From contig CM049314.1 of the NCBI GenBank assembly GCA_026874595.1, positions 8,798,729-8,862,728 of the forward strand: a stretch of 64,000 bases of DNA, in the 5' to 3' direction. The notes under the pieces are model-generated. The model saw nothing but the letters and a program-made list of their open reading frames with translations, was not told the origin of the DNA and ran no database searches. Shown piece after piece: positions 57,401 to 64,000 of this stretch. The translations under genes and the position numbers were made by a program. Source of the stretch: Sipunculus nudus (lineage: Eukaryota; Annelida; Sipuncula; Golfingiida; Sipunculidae). The first letter of the stretch is position 1. Every line of letters begins with the position of its first letter.

Positions 57401-58532
57401 GGAACCGTTTGACCGATTGGGCCAAAATTTTGCATGTGTATAGATCTAACATAGCTCCTTATCATACGCAAAACTGGTGGCACCAACTGCAACCATTTTT
57501 GCACAGCGTCTGTCTGTTTGTCTGCCATGCAATAAAGTCACTCACATCTTGGCAGTGGTTTGACATATCTGCCTAAAATTTTGCAGTTTTATACATCCTG
57601 GATAGCTTTCTTGATTTTATGACAGGTGGCGCCACCTTTATTCTAGTTTATGCTGCAGACATCCAAGCTCATATCTCGGGAACCGTTTGAACGATTGGGC
57701 CAAAATTTTGCATGTGTATAGATCTCACATGGGTCTTTATCATACACAAAACTGGAGGGGCCACCTGCAGCAATTTTTGCACATTTTGCACAGCATCTGT
57801 CTGTTTGTCTGCCGTGGCCTAAAATCACTCATTTCTCTGTAGTGGTTTGACATAACTGCCTAAAATTTTGCAGGTTTATACATCCTGGACAGCTTTCTTG
57901 ATTTTTTGACAGGTGGCGCCACCTACATTCTACTTAACGCTGCACACATCCAAGCTAATATCTCAGGAACCATTTGACCGATTAGGCCAAAATTGTGCTT
58001 GTGTTTAGATCTTACATAGGTCTTCATCATACACAAAACTGGAGGGGCCACCTGCAACCATTTTTGCACAGCGTCTGTCTGTTTGTCTGCCGTGGGCTTA
58101 AATCACTCATATCTATGTAGTGGTTTGACATTTCTGCCTAAAATTTTGCATATGTATACAACTTGGACAGCTTTCTGGATTTGTGGTAGGTGGCACAACC
58201 TACATACACATTTAGGCTGCAGACATCCATGCTAATATGCAACATACCTCACTCTGTTTCCCCTTGCCACTCAATCCGTGCCTCACTTCACCCGTTCCAC
58301 TCTGATTTTGGCGGATACACATAGTCACTTGTCGGCTACCTGTATTCTAGTTTTTAAAGTTTACACAATTTTTCTCTATTTTTCAGATATATAAATACAG
58401 ACTAAATCTTGGCCTGTTGGTTAATCTGTTTGATGCTTCAGTTGAATGGGTATCTACCATTCTGATGATAAAATTTCCTTTTGTGAATCTCTTCCCAGTC
58501 AGCTGAGCGTCATGACCCATGGGTCACTTGTT
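54408..58532 (+). mobile_element. Composite HINE-like element with nested V, long form
   Basis: Same termini and layout as the 34.9-kb element: TTTTTAGCTCAGCTGACTGA, about five ~340-bp units, then a V element starting after GGTGGAGCCACCTGTATTTTT, ending GACCCATGGGTCACTTGTTT. It is 1.4 kb longer because of extra core units in both the HINE and the V parts. Lies downstream of the NT5DC gene. Confidence 0.82.
56440..58360 (+). mobile_element. V element nested in the 54.4-kb HINE
   Basis: GTACCCGCCAAAACGAAGTT at the left, TTTTGGCGGATACACATAGTC at the right, with repeated units holding GACAGGTGGCGCCACCTAC and CTGGTGGCGCCACCTGCAACC. The ACATCCATG site is empty at about 58226-58234. Confidence 0.75.
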
Positions 58533-58849
58533 TGAATGTGTATCTCGGTGTCCAGGTGTATTACACATGAATAAGTATTCATGTATAGTATATTTATTGT
58601 AAAGAGTTAAGAGCAGCAATTTTGCAAACGTGTGGGAAAGTTCGAATAAAGAAATCTAATAAAACTCCAGATAAGTACCTTCACTAATCGACGCTGTATG
58701 AGTCAGTCTTTTGGATCAAGGTTTGATAAGCTGGAAGAATTTCATCATACCCCTTGGGGGATAAATAATACTGGAACACCTTTATTCCCTAACGGTTACA
58801 TGCACACCTTTACATACCACCATTGAATTTGAAACACTACAAGCAATTA

Positions 58850-60103
58850 CAGTTGAACCTCTATAATTGGGCACCCTTGGGACTTGGCCAAACTGCTCAC
58901 TTTATGGAGGTGCCTACTGTATGGAGGTGATGATCGTCTCATTCAGTGCTCCTACCCACTTTAAAAAATATATTATTATTACTCCTGTTTAAATAGTACT
59001 GTATTAACTTTTTGCTTAAGGTTGAAAAGTATGATTTATAATTAATTGTATATATATATATGTATGTATATATATGTACAAGTTTATTATATGTATGGAC
59101 ATAACCACGTGGAAATATCATAAATGTATGGACATAACTAGTATGCAATCTTTTATAACCATTTAAATCACTTAAATATATTGGTAAGCTCAACATGGCA
59201 CTGCAGCATGTAATATGTAACAAAACTGGTTCGGCACCGGAAGCGCTTTCTGTCGACCGAGACAGCGCCATCCTGAAAGTGCTCAGTAAGTTTGCTATCA
59301 TGCTTGCCCACTTCGAGACACCAAACTTTTCTACAAGCTTTCTCCACGGCAGGAAATCTTTCAATATATAACTTTCATAGATGATATCAACCTTTTCTTA
59401 TGAGTTTGGGTTGACATTTTTTAGATGGTTCAGCAAAGCCAATGTTTGGTATTGGTCATTAAGTTAAATAAACAATACACTGGGTCAGGGGGACCTTAAT
59501 CTGTTACCAAGAGGACCTTACCCTGTTGCCTTATCACAGAGTATCAAGTAATTGGGTGAATAAGAAGGGGTTCCATGCACTCATGGTATTAACTAAAGCT
59601 GCATTTTGTCTGGGTACATGTCAAATCAAAGTAGGCCTATCAGTCCAAAGTAAATGCATACTGAATGGTGTATTCAAGGTATTAACTTTCACATGATCAA
59701 CCTGGTCGGAGGGCTGACATGAGTACGTGCAGGTATAGTAGTCTAATTAGTATGCATAGATCATTTGTTTAGCTCTGAGTCAAGTAGCCTGTTATCATGA
59801 TTATGTAATCAGTCATTAAACCCTTCTGATCTTTGTTCATTTGTTTGATTGTTATAAAAAATTTAATAATTACTAGTTAATTCATATAGGTTATCATTAA
59901 AAATACACAATAAATAAGGCTCCGAAAATTTAATGCTGGAAAAATAGGTGTCCACATTAGCTGTGAAAAAGTGCCCACTTTACAGAATATAGTTGCCCAC
60001 ATTAGCTTAACATAATAAAAAGGAAAAAAATGGGGCCGCATGAAAGTGCCCACATTATAGAGGTGCCCACTTTATGGAGATGCCCACTAAGAGGGTTTGA
60101 CTG
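58850..60103. mobile_element. TA-TSD TIR element (CAGTTGAACCTCTATAATTG)
   Basis: TA-CAGTTGAACCTCTATAATTG at the left and the inverted form ending GGGTTTGACTG-TA at the right. Subterminal GGCACC/GTGCCCAC motifs repeat at both ends. A 141-codon minus-strand ORF (59364-58939) contains EKFGVSK, faintly like the helix-turn-helix of pogo/Tigger transposases, but the rest does not match. Confidence 0.7.
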
Positions 60104-60359
60104 TACTTTGTTACTGTGCTTTGTGATGAAAGGCGCATATAGACACTACAAACAATTACGAATTCTACAGAGACACTTAAGATCTATTAGTCAATAATTT
60201 TAGTGTCTGACATACACCTCTATATATTAAAGGATGAAGTGATGAAAATTTTGCAGTGTGGAAAGTTTCATACTGGAAAACAGTGCCAACGTCTGGCTGC
60301 TCATGTTATTGCATTCATGTTAACGGGAGTTGAGCAGGGATCCCGCATGAGGACAAATA

Positions 60360-60720
60360 GGAACAGATTCGGATGTAAGTTTTTAATTTTGGCTATATGT
60401 AAAACTTTGAAAAAATCCAGGGGGCGCCATCAGTCTACTGGAACTGAGGAAACACTCCATGATCAATATGCATGCACATAATCATAGTGATCAATGCAAT
60501 AGTTGTTCTGATACTGGAGCTTTTGTATCAACATTTTCAATTAATCTAGGGGGTACTTCAGAGTCCCATAGCTCGGAGGATATGGGTAACAGAGACCTAA
60601 TTTCAAATTTTCTAGGAGATTTTTCATGGACCTCCCTAGATGTCAAGTTAGAAGATTCTAGGTCCAAAGGTTACAAATTGTCCCCTGTTAACAGACGACA
60701 GCATCTTGGGAGGGCTCAAA
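60360..60720 (-). repeat. Reverse-oriented HINE core fragment
   Basis: Reverse complement of HINE units: GGGCGCCATCAGTCTACTGG, ATGGGTAACAGAGACCTAAT, TCTAGGTCCAAAGGTTACAA and CCTGTTAACAGACGACAG. One unit, no termini. Confidence 0.65.
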
Positions 60721-61239
60721 AGCTTAAATATCTAAGGTCAACAGAAAGCAATATAAAACACTTTCTGTTGAGTTTGCAATATAAAAGCAATATAAAACAC
60801 TTTTTTTTTATTTAGATTACCGTATTTAAGACAGAAAAACGGAATTTTGCGTCCTACAAAACGTAATATTCTGGTCAATGGTACAGAAAGCTAAACATTT
60901 ATGTCTGCAATTATTACTAAAATAATGACATTTGAGATGTGTGGTAGGTACACCTAAAACAGGCACAATTTATAAGGGAGCCATCATTAAAAATTTACTA
61001 TATTAAATATCAAGTCATTTAAAAGTAATTTTATTAATTTATTTTTTTTATTAATTAATTTTAAGTTATTTCACACAATATATACCACATAACATATATA
61101 CCATATATTCTAAAATAGAATATTCATTAAAACTTCAACACCGAGTTGAAATAGGGATCTGGCATAAGTGAAGGTGTTTATTGTTCATGTTAATCTGCAA
61201 AGCTTGCATGAGGTACTTAATAAAGCCAGACCATTATTG

Positions 61240-61680
61240 ACTGTCCGTTAAGCGTTGAATGACATATTGTCAACTGACCTGGGGACAGTTAAGTTATGCG
61301 AAGAGTGTATGGCGTAACCTGGATATAACCATATACTTACAAACTGAAAGTACCATTCACTCTTACCATCAGGCATGTACTGTAGCACTTGATACATTTT
61401 GTTCATATGGTCCATATGCTACTCGGCGTCTCTCTCACGTGATGTGGAATACCCATACGACCTGTAAAGTACACGTTTGTGTCCATGAAACAAAATGGTG
61501 GACATCGAACCACATTGGCCATGATCTTAAAAACGATCTAAAATGGAATACGATGATTGGCTGCTATTCAGCTACTCACGTATTGACTCTGCATAATGCC
61601 CTGGTAGGATATCCGTTAATAAGGAGCACTGGATTTGAAGCTGATGTCATCTCTGCTTATAGCTGAAGACCTATAAACAT
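61240..61680 (+). other. GC-richer stretch with an unassigned 135-codon ORF
   Basis: The ORF at 61259-61666 has no recognisable domain or homologue and no clear start context or splice partners. The stretch includes TCTCACGTGATG (E-box) and CAAAATGGTGGACAT (YY1-like), which would also fit a promoter or first exon. Left unassigned. Confidence 0.2.
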
Positions 61681-61798
61681 GATGCCTGCCTGACAGTGTA
61701 CTAAACAAAAGGACAAAGCAATATGTGTTTTGCAATAAGGGGATCATATCACATTTCCAGGCATATAAATATGTAATCTGTGTAAACCTGAAAGTATG

Positions 61799-61799
<1 letters not shown>

Positions 61800-61854
<55 letters not shown>

Positions 61855-61855
61855 G
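61800..61855. repeat. (CT)n(TA)n microsatellite
   Basis: A CT tract followed directly by a TA tract. Confidence 0.95.
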
Positions 61856-62079
61856 ATACAATGTGTATATATATACTATCCCTGATTTTCCATCATATCT
61901 GTTTCAACGTAGATGTTTTATGTATGCTATTTCTCCCTGTTCCACTACTACTCTTATCTCATGTACATCAGTATGTACGGTATATAAAAGTAAACATGCT
62001 GCCCCAGAGGTCAACTCTATACAGTAACGTCAGTTCCGGTTGTGAAAGGCGGAATTATTGGATAAACTGAAGGGAATAT

Positions 62080-64000
62080 CCACAGTTGTTTAACATTGAT
62101 TGTTTTGGGCTTAATGTGGCTTTATACTATGATTATTACGGGCTCCTGTTAAAAGAATATTTATTGTAAAATGATATATCCATGCAGGCAGGATAATGGG
62201 CCAACCCACACATTGTTTCTGTTGAATACGAGGCAACCATAAATATATAAAATAACATAACATATAGAACAGAACAGAAATTAATTCCCCCCCCCCCCAA
62301 AAAAAAAATGGTCAAGGGGCCTACGGTTAACAACATTATTCAAAATTATACAAAATATTATTATTAACCAACTGTATAAAATTGATCTGAATACAGTCAG
62401 TTAAACAAAAAAACTTAATATAAACACAGAGAACTAAATTAATAAATTAACTATGTCTGTGGCTACGGTTTTCTTCTTCAAATGTTATGTGAACATGTAT
62501 ATTCTACAAATGTTTTGTGCTTCAACACATTTAACAATTACCAATACGTATCACGAGTTTAATATAATAGAAAATATGTAAATAAATGAAATATACAAAC
62601 AAATAAAATTATATCTAGAGATAACTTACCCCATTATCATTAAAAGGAAATATAAATCAAGATGTATAACAGTTATAAGAACCATTACAATATAAAAGTT
62701 ATTTAATGCAGTATTTATATTTTTGGGAGTATTCGTGCATTTAAAGTGCAAACTGTTAAACATTTTAAGCATTTATGTATCCAGTTCCTACTTACAGAGA
62801 TAATCATGGCCCTAGAATATATGAAAAAGGAACATGTTTTATGAATATTTATATAATAACTGACATTATACCTAAAGAGCTGTTTTCCTCTCCATAAAAG
62901 CATGGTAAGTGTATGCTGCTAAATTACAGATCTTCAATTTATCATTAATCATAATATTATGCAAGATGTTTTTATTGATGTCTTATAATGTCTTTTCTAC
63001 AAATATTTTCCCTTAAAAACATAAAATAAACATCTTAACAAAACATATTAATCTTCTATATCATTTATACCATAGTTAATATAATATAACTGACATAACT
63101 GTATCTACTCTCGACCTTTTAGAAAGTTAAGATTTGAGCATCTTAATTGAGCTAGTGCTCATCTCTGTTTTATATTTGGTACACAAGCTAGATACGTCTC
63201 TAGAGTAATTATTAATTTAAAACTATCATAAAATTCCAATTAACTGCTTTTCTGAACATCACTGTACCAGTTTTTCATAACTATGTCTCTTACTCTTAAT
63301 TTTAATCCTTGTATAAATAAATTAAGAGTCCACTACATTTTGTGCCATCCATACAAATCCAAATCCTACATTGAACTTTATATGTTTAATATGTGTTTCC
63401 CATGTTATCTATCCCTTTTAATCAAATTTATGCAACATATTGTAAATGTGCTTTGGGTAACTAGAATCTGGATATCGGATTAATTTTACCCAGTAATGAA
63501 TACATTTGATTACCTGATTAACATACAATGGATATCTACCACACATTCCCCATTGCAGCTAAATTAGATGTAGATGAACTTAATTTCATGACATATTTAC
63601 CAAATTTATTCTGAACTTTTTCTATAATCTCACTCCTCTCATAACCCCACAACTGAGACCCACAACATTGATTTAATTTAACCATCAAACAATTAAAATA
63701 ACTCATGGTCAAGTGACTACATTTACTATGAAATGTTTTAATAATACAAAATGCTCTCCCTGGTTGTAGGACCGTTCAGTTTTGGACCATGTTAATTTCA
63801 TAATAAAACATATACCCATATATTTTTATAATGGCATATTTTTTTCTATTCATATAATACCATGTTTCAACTTTCTTCAGAAATCAACCATGTCTAAACA
63901 CCATTATCTATGTCTTATCAGCATTAAACCTCATACCATATATCAAACAATATTAATTTTATATAACTCATTAATTCATATTTGGTAGATCTTCATTTAT
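62080..64000. other. AT-rich DNA, no gene recognised
   Basis: Very AT-rich. Short ORFs on both strands have no family likeness. A poly-C/poly-A junction lies at 62287-62309. No transposon ends were seen. Confidence 0.5.

Noticed and set aside
58939-59364. 141-codon minus ORF as a transposase
   Set aside because: Only a short EKFGVSK string hints at a helix-turn-helix. The N-terminal part is low-complexity YIYIYI-type and no DDE motif is present.
61259-61666. 135-codon ORF as a gene
   Set aside because: No homology, domain, splice or start evidence; kept only as an unassigned stretch.

Overview
The window is animal nuclear DNA: AT-rich, intron-rich and dense in transposons. The repeat types suggest a mollusc, probably a bivalve or gastropod. 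They include Helitron/Helentron-like elements whose ends resemble ones I associate with mollusc genomes, a tRNA-derived SINE, and several TIR transposon families. I cannot name the species, and the mollusc call is an inference. Nothing prokaryotic is present: no operons, no long bacterial ORFs, no CRISPR.

Two conserved protein genes can be read exon by exon. (1) On the minus strand, 5404 down to 2095, lie the first four coding exons (134 residues) of a BRCC3/BRCC36 homologue, the JAMM/MPN+ Lys63-specific deubiquitinase of the BRISC and BRCA1-A complexes. It runs off the left edge. Its second intron has all the marks of a U12-type AT-AC intron. (2) On the plus strand, 11535 to 51638, lies a complete 15-exon gene for a 519-residue HAD-superfamily 5'-nucleotidase-domain protein of the NT5DC2/NT5DC3 type. 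All junction phases agree. One intron only keeps the frame with a GC-AG boundary. A possible third gene (minus strand, first exon near 6.58-6.68 kb) is weakly supported.

Almost everything else is mobile DNA. Six or seven Helentron-like (HINE-like) elements lie in 7.4-8.2, 32.6-34.1, 34.9-37.6, 41.7-43.9, 44.5-46.6 and 54.4-58.5 kb. A second family (called V here, termini GTATCCGCC) is built of ~278-bp tandem units and occurs alone at 16.5-18.8 kb, reversed at 8.4-9.1 kb and nested in two HINEs. Both families carry the 12-bp palindrome GGTGGCGCCACC. There are three hAT-type elements: 19.2-21.5 kb; 21.6-23.2 kb with a broken transposase and a perfect 8-bp target duplication; and 53.15-53.93 kb. 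TA-target TIR elements lie at 13.6-14.9, 15.1-16.5 and 58.85-60.1 kb, with smaller MITEs at 10.0, 12.2 and 18.1 kb. The block 13.5-19 kb is a multi-layer nest whose order can be read from split sequences.

Regions: 1-5.4 kb BRCC3 and its introns; 5.4-11.5 kb upstream and intergenic DNA with promoter-like motifs and repeats; 11.5-51.6 kb the NT5DC gene, whose introns 1, 10 and 12 hold most transposons; 51.6-54 kb 3' UTR and downstream DNA; 54.4-60.7 kb repeats; 60.7-64 kb AT-rich DNA in which I recognise no gene. The two genes have no obvious functional link. I found no undescribed gene system; the most unusual observations are the two non-canonical introns, the palindrome shared by two repeat families, and the dispersed DR1-bearing repeat.
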